A DNA stretch of 64,000 nucleotides from Clostridiaceae bacterium Marseille-Q4143. Lineage in GTDB: Bacteria > Bacillota > Clostridia > Lachnospirales > Lachnospiraceae. The notes beneath the pieces were generated by a model, which made no database searches, was not told where the DNA came from, and worked only from the letters and a program-made list of their open reading frames with translations. This document shows positions 24,787 through 32,581 of this stretch, one piece after another. The translations under genes and the position numbers were made by a program. Where the stretch lies: the NCBI GenBank assembly GCA_018228645.1, contig CP073693.1:2428416-2492415 (forward strand). Reading direction: 5' to 3'. Every line of letters begins with the position of its first letter. The stretch's first letter is position 1.

Positions 24787-25260
24787 GTGCAGGAGGAAAC
24801 AACACAGAAAACGATTGCTCTTGCAATCAAGACTTCCAAGCTGACCGCAAGCGTTTTACAGAAGGCAATGAAGATGTATCTGGAGCATCAGAAGCATAAG
24901 GAGCCTTCGCATGGGAAAATTCCGGTAAAAAAGCTGGTCGGTCAGGGAGAGGGTGCAAAGTCCATTGAGGTTACGGATAGCAATATAAAATCCTTTGAGC
25001 GTGTCGCAAGGAAATACAATGTCGATTTCGCAGTAAAAAGGGATAAGACCACGGAACCACCCAGGTATCTTGTATTTTTCAAGGGCAAAGATGCCGATGT
25101 GATTGCACAGGCATTCAAGGAATTTGTAAAAGTTAATGAGAAAAAACAGCAGCGTCCGTCACTCAGACAGAAACTGAAAGGACTTCAGAAGATTGTTGCA
25201 CAGAATAAAAATAAGGAGCGCAGCAGAGAGAAAAATAAGGACAGGGGACAGAGCTTATAA
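24787..25260 (+). CDS. pcfB: PcfB family protein (DUF3801)
   Basis: PcfB-type proteins (DUF3801) occur immediately upstream of the VirD4 coupling protein in Gram-positive conjugation systems; in pCF10 PcfB is an accessory factor for DNA processing. The 157-residue protein starts at a GTG preceded by GGAAGGAGG. The middle has SFERVARKYNVDFAVK and YLVFFKGKDADVIAQAFKEF, the family core. The tail is lysine and glutamine rich. The stop is directly followed by the virD4 fragment. Confidence 0.85.
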   Translation: MQEETTQKTIALAIKTSKLTASVLQKAMKMYLEHQKHKEPSHGKIPVKKLVGQGEGAKSIEVTDSNIKSFERVARKYNVDFAVKRDKTTEPPRYLVFFKGKDADVIAQAFKEFVKVNEKKQQRPSLRQKLKGLQKIVAQNKNKERSREKNKDRGQSL

Positions 25261-25280
25261 GCAAGGTCATTGACGGGATT

Positions 25281-26278
25281 GTGAAAGATTTGCAGTCAAT
25301 TCCGAAAAATCTCAAAGAAAAAACAAAAGGGGTAAATAAAAAGCAGCTTGCCCTGAAATGCGCTCCCTATGTGATCTTCGGGTATGTTCTGAATAAGGTT
25401 TCATGGCTGTATGGACAGCAGGCAGGAGATAACACATTACAGAAGGTGTTGGACACGATCAATGGGATGGGAGGTGCGTTTGTAAACCCGTTTCCCAGTT
25501 TTATGCCAAGGGATTTACTGGTTGGCGTGGGATGCGGGATAGGATTTCGTATGGTAGTATATTATAAAGCGAAAAATGCAAAGAAATTCCGGCAGGGAGT
25601 AGAATACGGTTCGGCAAGGTGGGGAACTGCCAAAGACATAGAGCCTTATGTCGATCCGGTATTTGAAAACAATGTGCTTTTAACGGCAACGGAGCGTCTT
25701 ATGATGTCCGGCAGACCAAAGCAGCCGAAGTATGCGAGAAATAAAAACATACTTGTAATCGGTGGTTCCGGTTCCGGAAAGACCAGATTTTTTGTAAAGC
25801 CGAACCTCATGCAGATGCACAGTTCCTACGTTGTGACTGATCCCAAAGGCACAGTCCTCGTGGAATGTGGCAAAATGTTGTCCAAGAATGATTACCGGAT
25901 CAAGGTGCTGAATACCATTAACTTTGCAAAATCAATGCATTATAATCCTTTCGCTTACATCCGGAGCGAAAAGGACATTCTGAAACTCGTAAACACAATC
26001 ATTGTAAATACCAAAGGGGAAGGACAGCAAGCCTCTGAGGATTTCTGGGTGAAAGCCGAAAAGCTCTATTACACGGCACTGATCGCATATATCTGGTACG
26101 AAGCACCGGAGGAAGAACAGAATTTTTCCATGCTGATTGATCTGGTGGATGCCAGCGAAGCTAGGGAGGATGATGAAAATTTCAAAAATGCGGTTGACCT
26201 GCTGTTTGAGGAGCTGGAGCAGAAGAACCCAAACCATTTTGCGGTAAGGCAGTATAAGAAGTATAAACTTGCCGCAGG
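25281..26278 (+). pseudogene. virD4: VirD4 coupling protein, N-terminal part (split by element 1)
   Basis: VirD4/TraG ATPases bring the relaxosome to the type IV secretion channel. This piece has an N-terminal membrane region, then NKNILVIGGSGSGKTRFFVK with the Walker A box, VVTDPKGTVLVECGKML and NPFAYIRSEKDILKLVN. It breaks after KYKLAAG. The reading frame stays open across the junction into the serine recombinase of element 1, forming one 990-codon frame (25281-28253). The rest of VirD4, including Walker B, lies at 36258-37079. The GTG at 25281 lacks a ribosome site; homologous starts would fall at an ATA codon at 25257. Confidence 0.88.
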
Positions 26279-26366
26279 TGTTGTATGCTCTAAAAGACTT
26301 CTTAATCAAGCGGTTTGGAAGTCTCTTAGAACACACAACCTAAAACCGAAGAAAGGAGCGCAAGTT

Positions 26367-28253
26367 ATGAGAAAAAACGAGAAAATCACAGCTCTGTATG
26401 AACGACTGAGCCGTGATGACTTTGGCAAAGATGATGACCAACAGCGTGAGAGCAACTCCATATCGAATCAAAAAGCAATGTTGGAGGAGTTCGCCGCACG
26501 GCAGGGCTTTACGAACATTGTCCATTTCACGGACGATGGCATTAGCGGCACTTGCTTTGACCGTCCCGGATTTTTAGCAATGATGAAAGAGGTTGAAGCC
26601 GGGAATGTGGAGTATTTGTGCATCAAGGACATGAGCCGCATGGGTCGTGACTATCTGAAAGTCGGTCAGATTATGGAAATCCTGCGTCAGCGTGGCGTTC
26701 GCCTTATCGCCATCAATGACGGCGTGGACAGTGCCAGAGGTGATGATGATTTTACCCCTTTCCGCAACATTATGAACGAGTATTACGCCAGAGATACCAG
26801 CCGTAAAATCCGTTCCACTTTCCAGTCCAAAGGCAAGTCCGGCAAGCACCTCACAGGCACGGTCATTTACGGCTATCTTTGGAACGAAGCAAGAGACCAA
26901 TGGTTGGTTGACCCCGAAGCCGCTGATGTGGTCAAGCGCATCTTTGCCATGACGATTGACGGCTACGGTCCGTATCAGATCGCCAGCAAACTGAAATCGG
27001 AAAAGGTGCTTATTCCGTCTGCTTACCTTGCCCAACACGGCGAGGGCGTGAACAAAAACAAGACTTTCAAAGATATGTACGGCTGGGGTTCTTCCACCAT
27101 CTGCAACATTCTTGAAAAGCGTGAATATCTGGGACACACCATCAATTTCAAGACCCGAAAGCACTTCAAGGACAAGAAAAGCCATTATGTCCCGGAGGAC
27201 GAATGGACAATTTTCGAGAATACCCATGAGCCTATCATTGACCAGCAGACCTTTGACCTTGTGCAGAAAATCCGTGGGAATGTCAGACGCTACCCGGACG
27301 GCTGGGGCGAAGCAGCTCCCCTCACAGGCTTGCTTTATTGTGCCGATTGCGGCGGCAAGATGTATGTCCACCGTACCAACAACGGCAAGCGTATTTCTCA
27401 ATATACCTGTTCCCAATACAGCAAAGTCCCAGTTGGAAAGCTCTGCAAGACCCAGCACCGTATCAATGAAGAGGTGGTACTGTCCCTTGTTTCCGAAATG
27501 CTCAAAGCTATTGCCGAGTATGCCAAGCATGACCGAGCCGAGTTTGTCCGAGTGGTGCAGGAAGCGCAGTCCAGCCAGCAGACGGCAGAGGTCAAGAAAC
27601 AGCGGACACGCCTTGCCACCGCAAAGCAGAGAGTTTCCGAGCTGGAAGTCCTGCTCTGCAAAATCTATGAGGACAACATTTTAGGAAAGCTGTCTGACAG
27701 CAGATATGCCACTCTGGACGCTCAATATGAAAAGGAGCAGACCGAGCTTACCGCTGAAATCTCTGTTCTGGAAAAGGCTGTCAAGAGCTATGAGAAGCAC
27801 GAAAAGGACGCTGACCGTTTTATCGCTCTGATTGATAAGTATGAGAACTTCGACAAGCTGACCATTGCCATGCTCAACGAGTTTATCGAGAAAATCCTTG
27901 TGCATGAGCGTGACCGCAAAGGCAGTATACAGACCACACAGGAGGTCGAGATTTACTTCAATTTTGTTGGGCGTTTCGTTCCCCCGGCGTTTGGAGAAGT
28001 AGAGCTTACCCCGGAGGAATTAGAGGAAATCCGCAAGCGTGAGGAACGCAAGGACAGACTTCATCAGAACTACTTGAAGCGTAAAGCCAGCGGAGCGCAG
28101 AAACGATACGAGGACAAAATCAAGGAGAGGAAAAAGGCGGAAATCGAAGCCAAGAAAGCCGCCATTCGTGCGGAGGATATTGCAAAGGGCGTGTTCGTTC
28201 CTGTCAGCAGTTTACCGCAGAGAGAGCCGATGAAAGGAGTACAAACAGCATGA
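26367..28253 (+). CDS. Large serine recombinase (TnpX/TndX type)
   Basis: Large serine recombinases catalyse excision and insertion of Tn4451-type elements at short target dinucleotides. The 628-residue protein starts at ATG 26367, 8 bases after AAGGAG. The resolvase domain has ITALYERLSRDD with the catalytic Ser15, then FTDDGISGTCFDRPGF and IKDMSRMGRDYLKVG. A recombinase domain follows (residues about 165-290). A zinc ribbon TGLLYCADCGGKMYVHR and a coiled coil near 400-470 complete it. It is at the left end, in frame with the broken virD4, and its stop overlaps the next start by ATGA. Confidence 0.93.
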   Translation: MRKNEKITALYERLSRDDFGKDDDQQRESNSISNQKAMLEEFAARQGFTNIVHFTDDGISGTCFDRPGFLAMMKEVEAGNVEYLCIKDMSRMGRDYLKVGQIMEILRQRGVRLIAINDGVDSARGDDDFTPFRNIMNEYYARDTSRKIRSTFQSKGKSGKHLTGTVIYGYLWNEARDQWLVDPEAADVVKRIFAMTIDGYGPYQIASKLKSEKVLIPSAYLAQHGEGVNKNKTFKDMYGWGSSTICNILEKREYLGHTINFKTRKHFKDKKSHYVPEDEWTIFENTHEPIIDQQTFDLVQKIRGNVRRYPDGWGEAAPLTGLLYCADCGGKMYVHRTNNGKRISQYTCSQYSKVPVGKLCKTQHRINEEVVLSLVSEMLKAIAEYAKHDRAEFVRVVQEAQSSQQTAEVKKQRTRLATAKQRVSELEVLLCKIYEDNILGKLSDSRYATLDAQYEKEQTELTAEISVLEKAVKSYEKHEKDADRFIALIDKYENFDKLTIAMLNEFIEKILVHERDRKGSIQTTQEVEIYFNFVGRFVPPAFGEVELTPEELEEIRKREERKDRLHQNYLKRKASGAQKRYEDKIKERKKAEIEAKKAAIRAEDIAKGVFVPVSSLPQREPMKGVQTA

Positions 28254-28594
28254 ATATCACTTACACACAGAACGGAGATTATCTTATCCCGAACATCATT
28301 ATCCGCAAGACAAAGCCCCTCGGACACTACGGCAGACTCCGCAAGGCGTATCTAAAAATGCACCGCCCGATACTGTTCAATGAGCTGGTGCTATCCGACA
28401 AGCTCTTTGAGCATTGCGCCGAGATTGACGAAGCGGCACGAAACCGCATGGAGCTGATCGTGCGGTCACTGGCAGAGCAAAACGGCGTGACCGAAAGGCT
28501 GAAAGCCAAAAACCAAATGGAATGGGTGCGGCAGATGAACGCTTGCAAGGCACAGGCAGAGGAAGTCGTGAAAGCGGAATTGATTTATGATTGA
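28250..28594 (+). CDS. tnpV: Transposon-encoded protein TnpV
   Basis: TnpV is a small protein of Tn4451-type elements with unknown role. The 114-residue product starts MNITYTQNGDYLIPNI and has LGHYGRLRKAYLKMHRP and LNSI/ELV-type helices in its middle. The start overlaps the recombinase stop (ATGA), so the two are translationally coupled. A terminator follows directly. Confidence 0.88.
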   Translation: MNITYTQNGDYLIPNIIIRKTKPLGHYGRLRKAYLKMHRPILFNELVLSDKLFEHCAEIDEAARNRMELIVRSLAEQNGVTERLKAKNQMEWVRQMNACKAQAEEVVKAELIYD

Positions 28595-28596
28595 GC

Positions 28597-28634
28597 GAGA
28601 AAGTCCGGGCAGAAAACTGTTCGGACTTTTCTCA
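28597..28634 (+). terminator. Intrinsic terminator after tnpV
   Basis: GAGAAAGTCCG pairs with CGGACTTTTCTC (one bulged base) around a 14-base loop. The T-run is contained in the right arm. Confidence 0.7.
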
Positions 28635-28733
28635 TATAGTCCAAAGTTGCGGTAGAATTGTTCACAAGTTTTATGGTATAATTTGAACACGAAATTGAGC
28701 AACAAATTGGAAGTATGAGAGGAGAATAGCAGT

Positions 28734-29195
28734 ATGGATGATTACGGAAAATTATGGGATAATTATTCTATCGAATTTAATTCAAAGTTAGTAAATTCAA
28801 ATGGAGATTGGAACAAACTGGACGAAGATGAACAAGAAATTGCTGCCTTATGGAAGCTATTTGTGGACATAAATAACGGAGGATTTATCCAGTTTTTTTG
28901 CAACTGGGGTTTCCAATGTTTTTGCTATGCCATGCGTGGGCTAAAGCGCATCGATGATACCAGTCTTTATGAATTACTGGCAGACACATATTATGATGTT
29001 CTGGAAAAATTTAAAGATGATACCAGATTAACAGAATATTGGGATATACCAGAGTATCTGACAGATGAAGATGAGGAACGCCTTAACACTGCCGATACAC
29101 AGTTCTATAAAACAGAATGTGAACATTTTACTAAAATGGCTTATGAATATTACCATCAAACATTGAAGAAAACGGTAACACCGATTGATACTTAA
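28734..29195 (+). CDS. DMP19 family protein (DUF4375)
   Basis: DMP19 proteins are small acidic proteins; the Neisseria member mimics DNA, and many relatives sit among immunity genes of polymorphic toxins. The 153-residue product is strongly acidic with NNGGFIQFFCNWGF near residue 50, the family signature, and LADTYYDVLEKFKDD later. It is AT-rich compared with the recombinase upstream. GAGAGGAG precedes the ATG. Probably cargo of element 1, perhaps an orphan immunity protein. Confidence 0.75.
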   Translation: MDDYGKLWDNYSIEFNSKLVNSNGDWNKLDEDEQEIAALWKLFVDINNGGFIQFFCNWGFQCFCYAMRGLKRIDDTSLYELLADTYYDVLEKFKDDTRLTEYWDIPEYLTDEDEERLNTADTQFYKTECEHFTKMAYEYYHQTLKKTVTPIDT

Positions 29196-29230
29196 CAATT
29201 CAAGTTTGTCGCACTGATAAAAACCCTTTA

Positions 29231-29280
29231 GGAACTAAAGGGCGCACTTCTATACTCTCCTATCGAGAGTAGTGCGTCCT
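29231..29280. other. Candidate oriT of element 1 (MobQ type nick site)
   Basis: AGGGCGCACTT at 29239-29249 matches the nick region of MobQ-family plasmids such as RSF1010/R1162 (on the other strand AAGTGCGCCCT). It is followed by an imperfect inverted repeat, CGCACTTCTATACTCTC against GAGAGTAGTGCG. Further hairpins lie at 29291-29328 (ATTC..GGTCA / TGACC..GAAT) and 29411-29429 (AACAGCAT / ATGCTGTT). The matching relaxase gene lies at 32547. Confidence 0.72.
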
Positions 29281-29489
29281 GCGGAGCTTCATTCCCGGTC
29301 AGCAGAAGAAAACTGCATGACCGAGAATGTTGCGTCACTTCGTTCCGTCAAGGTGGCTACACCCCCTTGCGCCGCTAATGCGGCTATCCCCTGTGGACTT
29401 GCCGTCCGCAAACAGCATAAAATGCTGTTCGCCGCCAGCAAGTTTGAAAGCGACTAAAATGAATTTTATGGAACAAACAAATCGGGACT
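29281..29489 (+). other. Non-coding hairpin-rich stretch and intron 5' exon
   Basis: Between the oriT candidate and the group II intron I see hairpins but no convincing gene. The last bases (ATGGAACAAACAAATCGGGACT) are the 5' exon of the intron. Spliced to the 3' exon they give a short frame, MEQTNRDWEENRWSIMI, of uncertain meaning. Confidence 0.4.
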
Positions 29490-31365
29490 GTGCGCCCAGA
29501 CAAGGGCGAGTAGTCTAGCAGGTGGAATGCCTGTCTGGTAAGGTCTAACTAACCGCCAGTAGCGAGTCTTGGGTGACTGCCAGTAATGGTAGTTGCTAAG
29601 CGTAGACAGCGAGAAAATAGAGAGTGTGATTGAGCCTCGAAATTTTGATATCTGGAAGGCTGACGTTTTAATTTCGACGGAAAGCAATACAAATCAATTC
29701 GCATTGGTGAGAAATGGTTTGCTTCTGCGGGGTCAAAGAGCACTTTATGTTTTACATTGTGACTATTCAGTCAACTGGGGAGAGCCTGTTGTTTCTTGTC
29801 ATTGCAAGTATGGCAAACAACTGCAAAACGGGAGAATGCCAAAAGAACAACAGGCAGTCGGATAGCTTCATAGTACTGAAGAAGTTGGGTAATGCCAATG
29901 GAGGGAAGGGAGCTACATAATAATGGTCTTTCTGAGGACACATCAACCGTACTCAGGGACGGGGGTATTGATGGAAACAAAATTAGAAAGAATAGCAGAA
30001 ATATCGGCAAATTCGCCGAGACCAGAGTTCACATCGTTGTATCATCTAATCAATAAAGAAATGCTTATGCAATGCCACAAAGAATTAGACGGAAGTAAGG
30101 CAGTTGGTATGGATGAGATTACGAAGAGAGAATACGAGAAGAATCTGGAGCAAAACATAGATGACTTGGTAGAAAGATTGAAAAGAAAATCATACAAACC
30201 ACAGCCATCAATTAGGGTATATATCCCTAAAAGCAATGGAAAACTTCGACCATTAGGAATTGCATGCTACGAGGATAAAATAGTCCAATTAGCATTAAAG
30301 AAGATACTGGAAGCTATCTATGAACCGAGATTTCTGAACTGTATGTACGGATTCAGACCAAATCGAGGATGCCATAACGCAATAAAAGAACTGTATAAGA
30401 GCTTAAACAATACGAAGATATGTTATATTGTGGACGCTGACATCAAAGGCTTCTTCGACCACATGAAACATGAATGGATTATCAAGTTTCTCCATCTCTA
30501 TATCAAAGACCCTAACATAATCGGTCTGGTTAAGAAGTACCTTAAAGTGGGAGTGTTAGATGATGGCGAACTGATGTTGAATGAAGAAGGTTCAGCACAG
30601 GGTAATATCATAAGTCCAATCCTTGCAAACATATATATGCATAATGTATTGACACTTTGGTATAAGTTTATTATTACCAAGGAATGCAAGGGTGATAACT
30701 TTTTGATTGTATATGCAGATGATTTTGTTGCAGGATTTCAATATAAATGGGAAGCAGAAAATTACTACAAGCTTCTTAAAGAACGAATGGAAAAGTTCGG
30801 TTTGCAATTAGAAGATAGTAAAAGTCGTCTCTTACAAAGCGGTGCTTATATTGCAAGGGCAAAGCAAAAGAGCGGTGAGTGTATCAGATTACAAACATTT
30901 GATTTTCTGGGATTCACGTTCTATTGTGGACGTTCACGCAAAGGCATGCCATATATAATGCCAAAGACAAGTTCTAAGAAATTCAGACAGAAAATTCGAG
31001 ACATAAAAGTGTGGTTATACGCAAACAGAGACCAACCGCTAAAGAAACTAATGGGTATGCTAAATCTGAAACTAATAGGTCATTATAGGTACTATGGCAT
31101 AAGTTTTAATGGCAGAATGATTTCAAACTACAAACAACAAGTGAGAGAACTTCTGTTTAAGGTGCTGAATAGACGAAGTGACAGAAAGAGTTATACAAGA
31201 GAAGGATTCATTGAAATGCTGAAATATTATCCATTGGCAATGCCAAAGATTTATGTCAGCTTGTTTTGAGACTGTAAATATTATTATGAAGAGCCGTATG
31301 CGGGAAAGCCGCACGTACGGTTCTGTGAGGGGCTTACATTGTGAGGTGTAAGTCTACTCGACTAC
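29490..31365 (+). mobile_element. Group II intron with reverse transcriptase
   Basis: The 5' end GTGCGCCCAGACAAGGGCGAG... (GUGYG consensus) begins at 29490. Domain V lies at 31291-31324, with arms GAGCCGTATGCGG, a GAAA tetraloop and CCGCACGTACGGTTC. Domain VI follows with GGGGCTTACA pairing to TGTAAGTC. The 3' end is placed near 31365 after CGACTAC; this is uncertain by a few bases. Domain IV carries the reverse transcriptase gene. The intron separates the oriT region from the downstream genes of element 1. Confidence 0.88.
29971..31269 (+). CDS. ltrA: Group II intron reverse transcriptase/maturase
   Basis: The intron-encoded protein assists splicing and mobility of its host intron. The 432-residue chain starts METKLERIAEI at 29971, after GGGACGGGGG; an earlier ATG at 29923 is less likely. 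RT blocks are visible: RPLGIACYEDKIVQLALKK, MYGFRPNRGCHNAI, IVDADIKGFFD, GSAQGNIISPILANIYMH and the catalytic YADDFVAGF near residue 250. The maturase (X) domain follows with LIGHYRYYGI. The protein ends at FIEMLKYYPLAMPKIYVSLF without an HNH-type endonuclease domain, so it is shorter than LtrA of Ll.LtrB. Confidence 0.93.
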   Translation: METKLERIAEISANSPRPEFTSLYHLINKEMLMQCHKELDGSKAVGMDEITKREYEKNLEQNIDDLVERLKRKSYKPQPSIRVYIPKSNGKLRPLGIACYEDKIVQLALKKILEAIYEPRFLNCMYGFRPNRGCHNAIKELYKSLNNTKICYIVDADIKGFFDHMKHEWIIKFLHLYIKDPNIIGLVKKYLKVGVLDDGELMLNEEGSAQGNIISPILANIYMHNVLTLWYKFIITKECKGDNFLIVYADDFVAGFQYKWEAENYYKLLKERMEKFGLQLEDSKSRLLQSGAYIARAKQKSGECIRLQTFDFLGFTFYCGRSRKGMPYIMPKTSSKKFRQKIRDIKVWLYANRDQPLKKLMGMLNLKLIGHYRYYGISFNGRMISNYKQQVRELLFKVLNRRSDRKSYTREGFIEMLKYYPLAMPKIYVSLF

Positions 31366-31422
31366 GGGAGGAAAATCGATGGAGCATCATGATATAACGA
31401 TTTAACATATTTTGGAGGCGTA

Positions 31423-31665
31423 ATGATGACAAGAAAAGAAGTAGAAAGAATTGTTGGGATTTTTAAAAATCATGGTATAGACAAAGAAACAGGGAAAAGA
31501 GTGAAAGAAAATGTTATACATGATTTTTTTGACGAAATAGACGATTTGATGGGATATGAAGGAGCTTCTGAAGTTATATTTGTACCGGAAGAGTATGGTC
31601 TTGACAAAGAAGCAACAATTCAAGAAATTGTAGATTATATATTGGAAAATCAAAACATCGGGTGA
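31423..31665 (+). CDS. Hypothetical small acidic protein (element 1 cargo)
   Basis: The 80-residue product (MMTRKEVERIVGIFKNHGID at the start) is acidic and has no motif I recognise. GGAGG lies 5 bases upstream of the first ATG; a second ATG follows directly. It is AT-rich and sits between the group II intron and a DUF6572-like gene, in the presumed cargo segment of element 1. Confidence 0.6.
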   Translation: MMTRKEVERIVGIFKNHGIDKETGKRVKENVIHDFFDEIDDLMGYEGASEVIFVPEEYGLDKEATIQEIVDYILENQNIG

Positions 31666-31772
31666 AAAGAAAAATATTGTGGTCAAATATGGATATGATT
31701 TCAAACATTGGGACTGACACAAATACATATTTATCGAGTTGCCTTTATAAAGAACTGTAAAGGAGAGATATT

Positions 31773-32093
31773 GTGGCTGTTGATAACGCAAGTCAGATTG
31801 ACGCAATTGCAAACGATAAAGAAAATGCTTGTTTGGTACTCCTTATTACCGACCATTTGAATTGGGACAATGAGTTTGAACACTTGAAGATTTTACAAGA
31901 TAAAATCAATGCGTATGTGGCTTTTATCGAAAGCAAACAGTACGATGAAATATACCCCAATGCTGATTTTAAGATGGCTATGATAGAAATCCATTTCAAG
32001 TATGACATAACAGATAGCTGCCAGAAATTTTTGCAAGTAGCTCAAGATCAATTAGGTCAGATAGGGATAAAAATCAAGGCACAGATTAGTTAA
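31773..32093 (+). CDS. DUF6572-like protein (element 1 cargo)
   Basis: The 106-residue protein starts at GTG 31773, after AAGGAGA. Its core, LLITDHLNWDNEFEHLKILQDKI, followed by YVAFIESKQ, matches the DUF6572 pattern (I.DHL.W..E..HL..LQ.K.N.Y..FI.SG). Members are often found near immunity proteins of polymorphic toxin systems, but the function is not established. A strong terminator follows. Confidence 0.65.
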   Translation: MAVDNASQIDAIANDKENACLVLLITDHLNWDNEFEHLKILQDKINAYVAFIESKQYDEIYPNADFKMAMIEIHFKYDITDSCQKFLQVAQDQLGQIGIKIKAQIS

Positions 32094-32140
32094 CATTTTC
32101 CAGTTTGCCGAACTGAACACAAAAACCGAATACCAAAAAT

Positions 32141-32189
32141 CAGACCGTTGACTGGTCGCACTATGCGAAAAGTTGACGGTCTTTTTTTA
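32141..32189 (+). terminator. Intrinsic terminator of the element 1 cargo
   Basis: AGACCGTTGACT pairs in part with AGTTGACGGTCT, followed by TTTTTTT. It ends the cargo segment before the mobilization operon. Confidence 0.75.
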
Positions 32190-32221
32190 TCCCCATTTTT
32201 CAAAAAAGGAGGTCAATCACA

Positions 32222-32581
32222 ATGACAAAACCGAAAACCCTCGACCAGCTCCAAGCCGAAAAGGAGCAAGCCGAGACGCAGCTTGCACAGGAACAGCACA
32301 AGCTGGAGCGTCTGGAGAACAGAAAGAAGTATCTGGAGAAAGGCGAAAGGCAGAAACGCACCCATCGTCTTTGCAATCTGGGCGGCACGATTGAGAGCCT
32401 TGCCCCGGTGGTCAAAGATCTCACACGCACCGAAATGACAGAGCTGATGGAACACATCTTTTCCCTGTCCGAAGTCCAGCGAGCCGTCCGACACATGGCG
32501 ATTACCCACATCAGCCAAGCGAACAGAGAAAAGGAGTTGAAAGCCGATGGCACTATTTCATCTGAGCGTCACGCAGACTAA
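32222..32581 (+). CDS. DUF3847 mobilization accessory protein (MobC-like)
   Basis: The 119-residue protein is a coiled coil in the first half (QAEKEQAETQLAQEQHKLER), then KRTHRLCNLGGTIESLAP, the DUF3847 signature. Such proteins precede MobA/MobL relaxases of clostridial mobilizable elements and are probably relaxosome accessory factors. AAAGGAGG lies upstream. It overlaps the relaxase start by 35 bases. Confidence 0.8.
   Translation: MTKPKTLDQLQAEKEQAETQLAQEQHKLERLENRKKYLEKGERQKRTHRLCNLGGTIESLAPVVKDLTRTEMTELMEHIFSLSEVQRAVRHMAITHISQANREKELKADGTISSERHAD

Noticed and set aside
26574..27530. 318-residue minus-strand frame inside the element 1 recombinase
   Set aside because: Shadow caused by high GC; the plus-strand recombinase is certain.
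29272..29518. Two overlapping small frames near the oriT candidate
   Set aside because: The DNA is full of inverted repeats, with no ribosome site; the second frame runs into the intron 5' end. Better explained as oriT region and exon.
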